NCBI GenBank assembly: GCA_016712105.1
Contig: JADJRU010000007.1
Location: 132,182-196,181, forward strand
Origin: Ahniella sp.
GTDB taxonomy: Bacteria; Pseudomonadota; Gammaproteobacteria; Xanthomonadales; Ahniellaceae
DNA: 64,000 nt
Direction of reading: 5' to 3'
The notes below the pieces were generated by a model. That model was given only the letters and a program-made list of their open reading frames with translations, had not been told where the DNA came from and ran no database searches. This document shows positions 56,139 to 64,000 of this stretch, piece after piece. The position numbers and the translations under genes were made by a program. Within the stretch, counting starts at the first letter, position 1. The number at the start of each line of letters is the position of its first letter.

Positions 56139-56678
56139 TTACTCCGCTGGGGCCGCGGTCGGAACGAGGATGTCGTCGGCGCCCAGAAAGCTGTTGTCGA
56201 CGAGTGTCGGCGCATCCGTCTGCACCACGTGGCATTGCACACAGAAGTACCGGCGGGCCGAAATTTCGGCGAGCACCTGGCCGTCGCGGTCCATGTAATG
56301 CGTGACACTCACCGGCGGCGCCTGGAAGTTCTGGGCGTTCGCCTGACCATGGCACAACATGCAGCGATTGCTGTTCTGGTCGACCTGGTAACTGTCGATC
56401 GCATGCGGAATCGTCGGTGGCTGCATCGGGTAGGCGCGGCCGCGCTTGATGTCGCTGTTTTCGACACGCGCCAGCGGCAGGGACTCCGGCTCCATGTTCA
56501 GTGCCGCGCCACGTCGCATGGCATCAATCGAGTTCGAGAGTTCGGTCACCTTCGGGGTAGCCACGGTGATCGTGGGTGGCGGCTGCAACACCTGCTCATC
56601 GGCACGATCGAACCCGCGGCCGACCACGATGCCGACCCCCAATGCCACCAATGCCAAAACAACCATTCCGGTTTTCAC
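56139..56678 (-). CDS. napB: Periplasmic nitrate reductase, dihaem cytochrome subunit NapB
   Basis: 179 residues with an N-terminal membrane/signal segment (GMVVLALVALGVGIVVGRGF) and two haem-binding motifs, CMLCH and CVQCH. ARVENSDIKRGRAYPMQPPT and IPHAIDSYQVDQNSNRC are conserved in NapB. It carries electrons from NapC to the NapA catalytic subunit in the periplasm. The ATG overlaps the napA stop by four bases. The frame is intact. Confidence 0.92.
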   Translation of the reverse strand: MKTGMVVLALVALGVGIVVGRGFDRADEQVLQPPPTITVATPKVTELSNSIDAMRRGAALNMEPESLPLARVENSDIKRGRAYPMQPPTIPHAIDSYQVDQNSNRCMLCHGQANAQNFQAPPVSVTHYMDRDGQVLAEISARRYFCVQCHVVQTDAPTLVDNSFLGADDILVPTAAPAE

Positions 56679-59177
56679 GGCTCAGACCTCACGACCTTGA
56701 CCGCACACTTCTTGAAGTCGGTCTGTTTGGAAATGGGATCGGTGGCGTCGAGCGTGACTTTATTGATCAAGATCGACGCGTCGAACCAAGGGACGAAGAT
56801 CAAGCCGCGCGGCGGTTTGTTGCGGCCACGGGTTTCGATACGCGCGCGGATTTCGCCCCGACGCGACACCACTCGCGCTTCCTGGCCGCGCCGCAACTCA
56901 CGGGCCCTGGCATCATCCGGATGCATGAAGATCACTGCCTGCGGCACGGCCTTGTAGAGCTCCTGGCACGCGCATGGTCATCGAGCCGGAATGCCAGTGC
57001 TCGAGCACGCGCCCGGTCGACAACCACAGATCGAACTCGGTATCCGGCTCTTCGGCGGCGGGCTGATAAGGCAAGGCCCAGAGTACGGCCTTCCCATCCG
57101 GGAACCCATAGAACTCGAATCCCTTGCCGGGTTTGACGTACGGGTCGGCACCCTCTCGATAACGCCACTTGGTTTCCTTGCCATCGACCACAGGCCAACG
57201 TAGCCCGCGGGTCTGGTGGTAGAGGTCGAACGGCCCCAGATCGTGGGCGTGACCACGACCAAACCTGGGCGTATTCCTCGAACAGGCCTTCTGCACGCAG
57301 AAGCCGAACGTCTTGCTTTCCTGGTTCTGATAACCCGCTTCGATGTCGGTGACCGGGAACTTGTCGACCACGCCGTTCTTGAACAACACCTCGAACAGGG
57401 TCTTGCCTCGGTACTCCGGTTTCTGGGCCAGCAGTTCCTCCGGCCAACACTCGTCCACGGTGAACCGGTCGGCGAATTCCATGAGCTGCCACAAGTCCGA
57501 CCGCGCTTCACCGGGTGCATCCACCAACTGGTGCCAGAACTGCGTGCGGCGTTCGGCATTGCCGTAGGCGCCTTCCTTCTCCACCCACATCGCCGCGGGC
57601 AGGATCAGGTCCGCCGCCTGCGCCGTCACCGTGGGATAGGCATCGGAGACGACGATGAAGTTGTCGGGATTCCGGTACCCCGGAATGCCTTCTTCCATGG
57701 CGTTCGCCGCAGCCTGGATGTTGTTGTTGACCTGCACCCAGTAGGCATTGAGCTTGCTGTCTTTCAGCGCCCGGTTCTGGGCAACGGCGTGCAGGCCGGG
57801 TTTGTCGACGATGGTGCCGGGCGGCAGCTGCCAGATCTCCTCGGCCTTCGCACGATGTGCCGGATTCATCACCACCATGTCGGCCGGAAGGCGATGACTG
57901 AACGTGCCGACTTCGCGCGCCGTGCCACAGGCGGACGGCTGGCCGGTCAGCGAGAACGGCGAATTTCCGGGTGTAGCGATTTTTCCGGTCAGCAGATGGA
58001 TGTTGTAGACCATGTTGTTCGCCCACACTCCTCGTGTGTGCTGGTTGAACCCCATCGTCCAGAACGACATCACCCGTTTTGCCGGATCGGCATACAGCTC
58101 GGCGAGTTGTTTGAGCCAGGTCTTGTCGGCGCCGCTCATCTTCGCGGCATAGTCCAGCGTGTACGGCTTCACGAACGCGGCAAAGGCCGCGAAGTCGATC
58201 AACTCACCCTTGTTCGGATCGGCGGCGTCTTTGGCACCGGCTTCTTTCGGATGATCCGGACGCAGCCCGTAACCGATGTCGGTCGCACCCTTCTTGAAGT
58301 TGCAGTGGCGGTCGATGAAGTCCTGGTTGACGCGCCCGGTCTCGATGATGTGGTTCGCGATGTAGTTCAGGATGACGAGATCGGTCTGGGGCTTGAAGAT
58401 GATCGGCACATCGGCGAGATCAAAACTGCGGTGCTCGAACGTCGACAGCACGGCGACCTTGACGCCGGGATGGGAGAGCTTGCGGTCGGTGAGACGCGTC
58501 CACAGGATCGGATGCATCTCGGCCATGTTCGAGCCCCACAGGACGAAGGCATCGGCCGCTTCGATGTCGTCGTAACAACCCATCGGTTCGTCCATGCCAA
58601 ATGTGCGCATGAACCCCATGACCGCGCTGGCCATACAGTGGCGCGCGTTCGGGTCGATGTTGTTGGAGCGGAAGCCAGCCTTGAACAGTTTGTTCGCGGC
58701 ATACCCTTCCCAGATCGTCCACTGGCCCGAGCCAAACATGCCGACTGCGGTCGGGCCTTTTTCCTTCAGCACTTTCTTGAACTGTGCGGCCATCACATCA
58801 AACGCTTCGTCCCAGCCGACCGGCGTGAACTCACCGTTCTTGTCGTATTGGCCGTCCTTCTTGCGCAACAGCGGCGTGGTCAGCCGGTCAGTGCCGTACA
58901 TGATCTTGGACAGGAAATAACCCTTGACGCAGTTCAACCCGCGGTTGACCTCGGAGTGGATGTCTCCATGGGTGGCGACGATCCGGTTCTGCTTCACCGC
59001 GACATTGATGCCGCAGCCGGTGCCGCAGAAGCGACACGGCGCCTTGTCCCACTTGAGTTCGGTCTCCGTGCGGTCGGTGACAATGTTGCTGGCGTTGGCG
59101 AGCAAGGGAACACCGGCCACGGTGGCCGCGGCTGTCGCGGCGCTGTGTTTCAGGAAGTCGCGTCGGGTCTGGCTCAT
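56675..59177 (-). CDS. napA: Periplasmic nitrate reductase catalytic subunit NapA (three indels)
   Basis: About 833 residues after correction. Twin-arginine signal SQTRRDFLKHSAATAAATVA; 4Fe-4S ligands in CRFCGTGCGINVAV and GLNCVKGYF; molybdenum-ligand Cys in DPNARHCMASAVMGFMRTFG; then the bis-MGD domains with LPAAMWVEKEGAYGNAERRT. Two nearby indels (about 57264-57265 and 57294-57298) shift the frame over nine residues and cancel. A third near 56962-56963 splits off the C-terminus (AVIFMHPDDARARELRRGQE to VKVVRSEP). With it removed the length divides by three. Reduces nitrate to nitrite in the periplasm. Confidence 0.92.
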
Positions 59178-59446
59178 GGTGTGGTCTCCAGGCTCGTGTT
59201 CGGTGATACGTCGTCGGTGTCGATCCGGTGCTCGACGAGCACGGCGGACAGCACCTTCGGATGGGATCGGACGGCTTCGAAGCGGTCGGCCAGTTCGCGT
59301 TCGTGCTCACCTTCCACCAGCACGATCAGCACGTCTGGCGCCGAACCGGCGATTTCGACACCCGGCACGGCCGCCAGCGTGGCCTCAACCGACGGCCGGT
59401 CTGCCGCATGGCAGCGGACAATCAAACTCGCGACCTGCCAGCGCAT
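59174..59446 (-). CDS. napD: NapD, Tat-signal-binding chaperone of NapA
   Basis: 90 residues from the ATG at 59444-59446. WQVASLIVRCHAADRPSVEA and TLAAVPGVEIAGSAPD fit the small ferredoxin-like NapD fold that binds the NapA twin-arginine signal and holds back export until the cofactor is loaded. The stop overlaps the napA start (ATGA) and the start overlaps the napE stop by one base. Cytoplasmic. Confidence 0.9.
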   Translation of the reverse strand: MRWQVASLIVRCHAADRPSVEATLAAVPGVEIAGSAPDVLIVLVEGEHERELADRFEAVRSHPKVLSAVLVEHRIDTDDVSPNTSLETTP

Positions 59447-59601
59447 CAGGGTGCCCCCGGCGGGCCGGCAAACATCTGAAAGATCCAGACCACAAATCCC
59501 CAGCCAGCGACCAGGCCAACGGCCACAATCGGCGCCAGGAACACCGTCAGAAAAAGGAATGCCTTGAGCTCGCGCTTCTGCTCGGGGGAGTAGGCCAACA
59601 T
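59446..59601 (-). CDS. napE: NapE, small membrane subunit of the Nap system
   Basis: A 51-residue protein from the ATG at 59599-59601: MLAYSPEQKRELKAFLFLTV, a single membrane helix (FLAPIVAVGLVAGWGFVVWI) and the end FAGPPGAP. The FLFLTV.LAP...G.GF.VW pattern is characteristic of NapE, a single-span protein of unclear function that begins napEDABC operons. Its TGA shares a base with the napD ATG. It is easily missed because of its size. Confidence 0.88.
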   Translation of the reverse strand: MLAYSPEQKRELKAFLFLTVFLAPIVAVGLVAGWGFVVWIFQMFAGPPGAP

Positions 59602-59654
59602 GGACTCGGTCCGGTTTGGGCAGCCTCAAGTTAACCGGATTCCCGGCCATTTCC

Positions 59655-59668
59655 TTGACGAAGGTCAA
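59655..59668 (-). promoter_or_regulatory. FNR/DNR-type operator upstream of napEDABC
   Basis: TTGAC-GAAG-GTCAA, a perfect palindrome of the TTGAY-N4-RTCAA type. Its centre (59661.5) lies about 60 bases before the napE ATG. A class II start 41.5 bases downstream would fall near 59620, with TTAACT (59629-59634 on the minus strand) as the -10. This fits oxygen- or NO-responsive control of nitrate reduction. A second overlapping palindrome GTCAAT-N5-ATTGAC extends to 59680. Confidence 0.6.
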
Positions 59669-59737
59669 TTGCGCATTGACTTCCCGCCCCGGGTTGCCAA
59701 CCATCGAGGTCATATCCGACCGGAACACGCAGAGTCC

Positions 59738-60304
59738 ATGAGCCAGAACCAGCCGCCCGCCGCCGAACACCCCGCTGGCCCGTTCCAGGGCATTCCCGAG
59801 CGCAACACCGCCGACAACATGCTGCGTACCGCGCAGCAGCACCACGTGCAGCTGAGTTCGCTGGCCGACACCAAGGCCAACATCATCATCACCGTGTCGT
59901 CGATCGTCATGAGCCTGGCGCTGGGCCGCCTGAACGATCCCAAGCTGATGGCGAGTGCCGCAACCCTGCTGGTGTTCACGCTGCTCGCGCTGATCCTCGC
60001 CATTCTGGCGGTGTTGCCCAAGTTCCGACGGTTCAAACAGCCCGATGGGCCGCTGCCGCCGAATTTTAACCTGCTGTTCTTCGGCAACTTCTCGGGCCTG
60101 AGCCAGGATCGCTTCGAACGCGAGATCGCCAGTCAGCTGGCGAATGACGGGCGCATCTATCGGGCCGTCACCCGCGACATCTATGCACTGGGCTCCTACC
60201 TCGCGATCTACAAGTACCCCTACCTGCGGTGGAGCTACCTGTTCTTCCTCACCGGCTTTTTTGCGGCGGCGATGGTTCAGGGTGGAGTGATGCTGCTGCA
60301 CTGA
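59738..60304 (+). CDS. Pycsar-effector-like (DUF5706) membrane protein
   Basis: 188 residues from the ATG at 59738. Family features: NMLRTAQQHHVQLSSLADTK directly before a first helix (ANIIITVSSIVMSLALGRL), a second helix (AATLLVFTLLALILAILAVL), a soluble middle with NLLFFGNFSGLSQDRFEREI and YRAVTRDIYALGSYLAIYKY, and a C-terminal helix. Related proteins are the membrane effectors of Pycsar anti-phage systems, which respond to cyclic CMP or UMP. No nucleotidyl cyclase gene (pycC) is adjacent, so a defence role is not shown. Divergent from nap. Confidence 0.72.
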   Translation: MSQNQPPAAEHPAGPFQGIPERNTADNMLRTAQQHHVQLSSLADTKANIIITVSSIVMSLALGRLNDPKLMASAATLLVFTLLALILAILAVLPKFRRFKQPDGPLPPNFNLLFFGNFSGLSQDRFEREIASQLANDGRIYRAVTRDIYALGSYLAIYKYPYLRWSYLFFLTGFFAAAMVQGGVMLLH

Positions 60305-60393
60305 GGGCAAAGCCGCGAAATCCGCGGCCAATTCGCGGGAGCCCATTCGGGAGCGAGACCTAGCATGACGACACCCCATTCACGGAGGCCGTC

Positions 60394-60678
60394 ATGTCCG
60401 ATCACCGAATTCCGACCCTTGTCGACTTGCCCACACAGTTTCTGTTCCTGCGCGCCGACGAAGCCGCACCCGCCTTGTGCCTGATCGGCGCGGGCGTTGC
60501 GTTCAATTTCCTGATCCTGAGCCTTCTGGCATCGATTGTGCTGGTATGGGTCACGCGCAAGTACCGAAACGCTCGTCCCGACGGCTATCTGTTGCATCGA
60601 CTCTGGTGGCTGGGCTTTGGCGGTGCGGGCGGACGGTTCGCGCGGCACTGGTCGGTTCGCGCGATTTATCCAGCCTGA
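60394..60678 (+). CDS. traL: Conjugative transfer protein TraL
   Basis: 94-residue F-type pilus-assembly membrane protein. HRIPTLVDLPTQFLFLRADE is the TraL start, one hydrophobic region follows (LIGAGVAFNFLILSLLASIV), then a basic stretch and the conserved YLLHRLWW segment. The C-terminal RHWSVRAIYPA matches the usual 'xPPSHxRxFxG' position. CACGGAGG precedes the ATG. First gene of the visible traLEKB operon; traE starts nine bases after it. Confidence 0.84.
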   Translation: MSDHRIPTLVDLPTQFLFLRADEAAPALCLIGAGVAFNFLILSLLASIVLVWVTRKYRNARPDGYLLHRLWWLGFGGAGGRFARHWSVRAIYPA

Positions 60679-60687
60679 GGTCCGGTC

Positions 60688-61264
60688 ATGGATACCCAAG
60701 TCTGGCTGGCGCGTGTTCACCACAACCTGAAGGAAGCGACCTGGCAACAACTGGTGTTGTGCCTGTCGCTGGCGCTGAACCTGGTTCTGGCGTTTTCCGC
60801 GCTCAGCCGGGAGATCGTCATTCATTTGCCTCCGGTTGCCTCGGCCGATCACCTCATGATCGCCGATGCCGAAACCAATCAGGAAACCAAAAATTGCGCA
60901 CGGGCTTTATCTGGCCGGGCTGCTCGGCAACGTCTCCGCGAACAACGCCGGTTTCATTGAATCGACCGTCAGCCGGTTCGTCACGCCCAAAGCCTTTCGG
61001 AGTTATCTGACCGAATTGCAGCAACAGGCGATCAAAGTCCGCGACGAACAACTGACCACTCATTTTCAGGCGATGGAAGCCGAATACGACCCAGGCACCG
61101 ATCTGGTGTCGGTCTCGGGCTTGCTGGTCACCCGTGGGGTCACCGATGTCGAGCAGCGTGACTACCGCACGTTCCAATTCCGTTTCGTCACGCGCCAACA
61201 CCAGACCTTGCTTGATGAGCTGCGTATCAAGGACGAAAACACCCGCCTGACTGCGGGCCACTGA
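60688..61264 (+). CDS. traE: Conjugative transfer protein TraE (one frameshift)
   Basis: 191 residues once one A is removed from the A-run 60889-60893; the corrected length divides by three. An N-terminal helix (LVLCLSLALNLVLAFSAL) is followed by periplasmic VIHLPP and, after the break, HGLYLAGLLGNVSANNAGF, FVTPKAFRSYLTELQQQA and LVSVSGLLVTRGVTDVEQRD. TraE is the VirB5/VirB8-like bitopic component of F-type transfer systems. traK follows 15 bases later. Confidence 0.83.
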
Positions 61265-61279
61265 TTACCGAGACCCATC

Positions 61280-62200
61280 ATGAACCTGAAATGGTGCCTG
61301 CTGTTGATTTCCCCGAGCCTTTGGGCCGCAGATTTGTCGCCTCCGTCGCTGCCGATCCGAGCGCTCGAACCAAACCAGACGACCGAGCCAACTCCGAACC
61401 CTGATGTTCTGGCACTGGCCGATATCGAGCGATTGGTTGCAGCGGAACGGACGCGTCTCGGGACACTGCCGCAAGTGTCTCCGGTCGGACCGGCAGCCGA
61501 GTCGCCAGCACCTGCACTGCCACCTGGCCAAATAGCCGTGACCGAAGGTGTGACGCTGGCCTTTCCGGTGGGTATGGGCCAGATCAATCGGATACGAACG
61601 CCTTTTCGCGAGTTCAGGGTGCTGCACCAATCGACAGCGACGGTAAAGAAACAAGGCCACTCGCTTTACGTGACGCCGCTGGATGGGCAGCCCTTTGCCG
61701 TGTATGTCGAAGACAAGGATCCACCTCATCGAACCATCGGCGTGCTGTTGCGTCCCCATGGTTCGTTACCACCGGTGCAGGTTCAACTGACCTTGTCGGG
61801 TACTCCGACGTCTACGACGACACAAAGTGCCGGACCGGTCGAGACACATTTCGCCCGGTTACGCCAAACATTGCGGACAGTCGCCCAAGGCCTGGTGCCG
61901 CAAGGGTTCTTCGAGCGGATGCCGCGTTCCGATGATCCAGAGTTCGGCTGTGCCATTCCGGGTTTCCGGATGCAGCCTGATCGTGTTGTCGAGGGATCGG
62001 AACTGCTGGTGCTCATCACCCATGTAACAAACCAGTCGATCGAGACACTGGAGATCGATGAATCGGTGTGTGTCGCGCCCGGTCTGTTGGCTGTCGCCAC
62101 TTTTCCGGATGCAGTCGTCGCTGCGGGTGGGCACACCACATTGATGCAGGTCTATCGACATGAGCGAGTGAGGTCGGTTGTGTCGACCGGTGCGCCATGA
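61280..62200 (+). CDS. traK: Conjugative transfer protein TraK
   Basis: 306 residues. It has a short signal peptide (LKWCLLLISPSLWA), a Pro-rich spacer, then IAVTEGVTLAFPVGMGQINR and IRTPFREFRVLHQSTATVKK, typical of TraK, the VirB9/secretin-like periplasmic subunit of the F-type core complex. The C-terminal half (ITHVTNQSIETLEIDESVC) matches the domain that contacts TraV/TraB. The stop overlaps the traB start by four bases. Confidence 0.82.
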   Translation: MNLKWCLLLISPSLWAADLSPPSLPIRALEPNQTTEPTPNPDVLALADIERLVAAERTRLGTLPQVSPVGPAAESPAPALPPGQIAVTEGVTLAFPVGMGQINRIRTPFREFRVLHQSTATVKKQGHSLYVTPLDGQPFAVYVEDKDPPHRTIGVLLRPHGSLPPVQVQLTLSGTPTSTTTQSAGPVETHFARLRQTLRTVAQGLVPQGFFERMPRSDDPEFGCAIPGFRMQPDRVVEGSELLVLITHVTNQSIETLEIDESVCVAPGLLAVATFPDAVVAAGGHTTLMQVYRHERVRSVVSTGAP

Positions 62201-63291
62201 ATGACCTGGTCGGGTTTGCCTGGCGCCAGCGATCCCCTCAGCAGAAGCGGCTGCTGCTCATCGTCGTTGTTTTGGTAAGCGCTGGCGGGATCGCCTATCT
62301 ATTCGCTCCGCCGGATCGTCCGGTCAGCACACCGACACCAAAATCCCTGGGCAACGTGCTGACGTCTGCCGATCCCAGGGAGCTTGGACTGTCGGCCATT
62401 GCAAACGAGCTGAAACTTCTCAAGAGTCAGGTGGAACAAAGCCAACGAATCGTCGAACCGGTGTCGCCGGCCGACCGGACTTCGCCGGAATTGGATCAAT
62501 TGCGCTCGGAACTCGCAGCACTCCGCGCGGAGTTGCTTGAGGTGCGCGCGCGTCCGGCGGCGTCGCCGGCACCGGCGCCGATCGGCATGCCCGCAGCCAA
62601 TGTTGTGCCGGCGAACTTCCAGGTCATTGAAGACGACAACGACCCGGAGCCGGCGGCTACCCCCACTGTGGCGCCGGCTCATTATTTGCCGGCAGGAACC
62701 CTGGTGACCGGGCGCTTGCTGTATGGCCTGGACGCCAGCACGGCATCTGCGGCGATCCGCAATCCACAACCGGTCGTGGTCAGGCTGCAGCACGAGGCGA
62801 TCCTGCCCAATCGAGTGCGCTTCGACGTGCGCGAATGTTTCATGACCGCGGCCGGATATGGCGAACTGTCATCGGAACGCGTGATGTTGCGCAGCGAAAA
62901 CCTGTCGTGTGTGCGCGCCGATGGTCAAGTTATCGACGTCAAGCTTGAGGCAGTGGCAGTGGGCGAAGACGGCAAGGTCGGTTTACGCGGTCGTCTGGTC
63001 AGCAAACAAGGCCGGGCGATTGGTCTCGCCGCACTCGCCGGGCTTGCGGAAGGTGCCAGCCAGGCTTTGGGTCAGGACACTACGTTCATTGCTCCAGGCG
63101 GCTCCAGCGGTGTGCTGCCTGAAGCGGGTAACCGGGGCGTGTCGTCGTCTCTCGATCGCGTTGCTGAGTTCTATCTCGACAAGGCCGACCGACTCTCGCC
63201 CATCCTCGAAGTGTCGAGCGCTCGCGAAGTCACGTTTGCGTTGGTGACCGGCGTGCACCTGAACCTTGCAACACAGAGCGGGAGCCGATGA
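62197..63291 (+). CDS. traB: Conjugative transfer protein TraB (VirB10 family)
   Basis: 364 residues spanning the inner membrane once (RLLLIVVVLVSAGGIAYLFA), then a coiled-coil and Pro/Ala-rich periplasmic stretch (LDQLRSELAALRAELLEVRA). The TrbI/VirB10 beta-barrel domain begins at YLPAGTLVTGRLLYGLDAST and includes FDVRECFMTAAGYGELSSER with LSCVRADGQVIDVKLEAVAV. TraB links inner and outer membrane in the core complex. Its stop overlaps the next gene by four bases. Confidence 0.88.
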   Translation: MNDLVGFAWRQRSPQQKRLLLIVVVLVSAGGIAYLFAPPDRPVSTPTPKSLGNVLTSADPRELGLSAIANELKLLKSQVEQSQRIVEPVSPADRTSPELDQLRSELAALRAELLEVRARPAASPAPAPIGMPAANVVPANFQVIEDDNDPEPAATPTVAPAHYLPAGTLVTGRLLYGLDASTASAAIRNPQPVVVRLQHEAILPNRVRFDVRECFMTAAGYGELSSERVMLRSENLSCVRADGQVIDVKLEAVAVGEDGKVGLRGRLVSKQGRAIGLAALAGLAEGASQALGQDTTFIAPGGSSGVLPEAGNRGVSSSLDRVAEFYLDKADRLSPILEVSSAREVTFALVTGVHLNLATQSGSR

Positions 63292-64000
63292 GCATCCTGT
63301 CCTCAAGAGCGAACGTTGCGCGGCGAGTTGGCCGGTACACACTCGTCGGCGCCAGTGAATCGAGCGTGGATGGGCCCCTGTATCGGGCGTTGGATGGCGA
63401 TACCGTGGTTCGGCTGCAGTTCCTCGCGAATCCCGAACCGGATCGGGTGCAGGACCCGGAGAAAGCCTGTCTGCATCCTTGCCTGGAGCCGGTGCTGGGC
63501 TCGGGACAATTTGCCGGGCTGGACTATCTGGTCTTGCCCGAAGACACGGGGCGGCGCTGGCAGTACGCGATCGCTATCCAGCCAGGTGATTGGTGGCATC
63601 AGATCGAAATGATCCTAGAGGTTGCCAGTGCGGTGGCGTCGATGCATGCGCGCGATCTTCTCCACCTTCGATTGGACGCCAGCCATGTTCGTGATCATGG
63701 TTCGCATCTCACGGTGCATCATGCCGGAACCGCGCGAGACCTGCGTGGCAGAGCGTCTCTGCCCTGTCTGGGTCCGACGTACGGGATCGCCCACCCCGCC
63801 CCCGAACAATGTCTGTTCGGTGCTGGACTCACCCGGCAGACTGACGTCTATCAGTTAGGCGTGCTGCTTGCTCCCTTGTGCGGAATTCAAGCCGGCCGCG
63901 ATGGATGGACACGCCGGATCGGAAACTGTCCTTCGCAGCGGATCCCTGAGTCCATCGCCGAAGTCTGCACCACGGCACTGCGCAGGGCGGATTCCAAATG
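63288..64000 (+). CDS. Predicted serine/threonine pseudokinase in the tra operon (cut by window edge)
   Basis: 237 residues are visible from an ATG overlapping the traB stop (ATGA). The layout follows a Hanks-type kinase: a glycine-loop-like start (RRVGRYTLVGASESSVDGPL, residues 13-30), VVRLQ at the VAIK position (no Lys), a hinge LVLPEDTGRRW, LLHLRLDASHV (124-134) in place of HRDLKxxN, LTVHHAG (141-147) in place of xxxxDFG, then HPAPEQ (APE motif) and TDVYQLGVLL (helix F with the structural Asp). The three catalytic positions (Lys, HRD Asp, DFG Asp) are all changed, so phosphotransfer is unlikely. The gene continues beyond the window. The function is unknown, possibly regulatory or scaffolding for the transfer apparatus. 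Confidence 0.65.
   Translation, partial: MSILSSRANVARRVGRYTLVGASESSVDGPLYRALDGDTVVRLQFLANPEPDRVQDPEKACLHPCLEPVLGSGQFAGLDYLVLPEDTGRRWQYAIAIQPGDWWHQIEMILEVASAVASMHARDLLHLRLDASHVRDHGSHLTVHHAGTARDLRGRASLPCLGPTYGIAHPAPEQCLFGAGLTRQTDVYQLGVLLAPLCGIQAGRDGWTRRIGNCPSQRIPESIAEVCTTALRRADSK

Noticed and set aside
1..64000. tRNA or rRNA genes, for example as attachment sites for an integrating element
   Set aside because: No cloverleaf-type T-arm/acceptor pattern or rRNA-like sequence was noticed by eye. A tRNAscan run would be needed to be certain.

Overview
This is a bacterial chromosomal window of about 60-65% GC. Its gene content points to a gammaproteobacterium of the Lysobacterales/Xanthomonadales type. 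The evidence is phenylalanine hydroxylase, a FimX-like c-di-GMP protein, an ECF42 sigma/DGPF pair, 'ctcatccggcc...' intergenic repeats, and secreted proteins ending in an LFxxGFE-like motif. This placement is inferred from family content and was not computed.

Layout. 0-11.9 kb holds housekeeping and envelope genes: pyrF (cut by the left edge), an e(P4)-type lipoprotein phosphatase, a TMEM43/AIM24 pair, an ABC/FtsX/HlyD efflux operon, a small secreted protein, birA-coaX, a transsulfuration enzyme and a PaiB-like regulator. 12.1-21.4 kb encodes two large surface proteins: a 2,334-residue multi-domain repeat protein broken by three one-base indels, and a Calx-beta protein. An anomalous T-depleted tract follows (21.45-22.2 kb). 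22.2-33.5 kb carries a membrane protein of GT-C type, phhA, a BNR-propeller secreted protein, tandem palindromic repeats, a minus-strand cluster of small genes (GNAT, DUF3667, GNAT, DUF3574 lipoprotein, membrane protein), an RHH regulator, ampG, xthA and an ECF sigma/putative anti-sigma pair. 33.7-38.1 kb has a FimX-like gene and a secreted protein.

38.1-46.3 kb is accessory DNA. It starts with a lytic transglycosylase. A series of short, mostly unrecognised plus-strand genes follows, separated in places by integron attC-like recombination sites, then a DMT transporter remnant and an alpha/beta hydrolase. 46.3-50.6 kb (minus strand) holds conjugation genes: a Sel1 protein, TraD, an unknown and a DUF4400 protein. 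50.8-52.4 kb has an SAH riboswitch controlling ahcY, whose stop codon is lost at a junction with a truncated ECF42 sigma gene. 53.5-59.6 kb has the DGPF partner, a secreted protein and a napEDABC nitrate reductase operon with an FNR-type box. 59.7-64 kb holds a Pycsar-effector-like membrane protein, then traL-traE-traK-traB and an overlapping gene for a probable serine/threonine pseudokinase, cut by the right edge.

Many otherwise well-conserved genes (ahcY, napA, traD, traE, fimX-like, the 2,334-residue protein) are interrupted by single-base indels, often in G/C runs. Undoing them restores full-length frames, so most are probably sequencing or assembly errors. Broken genes are therefore annotated over their whole span, with the break positions given.
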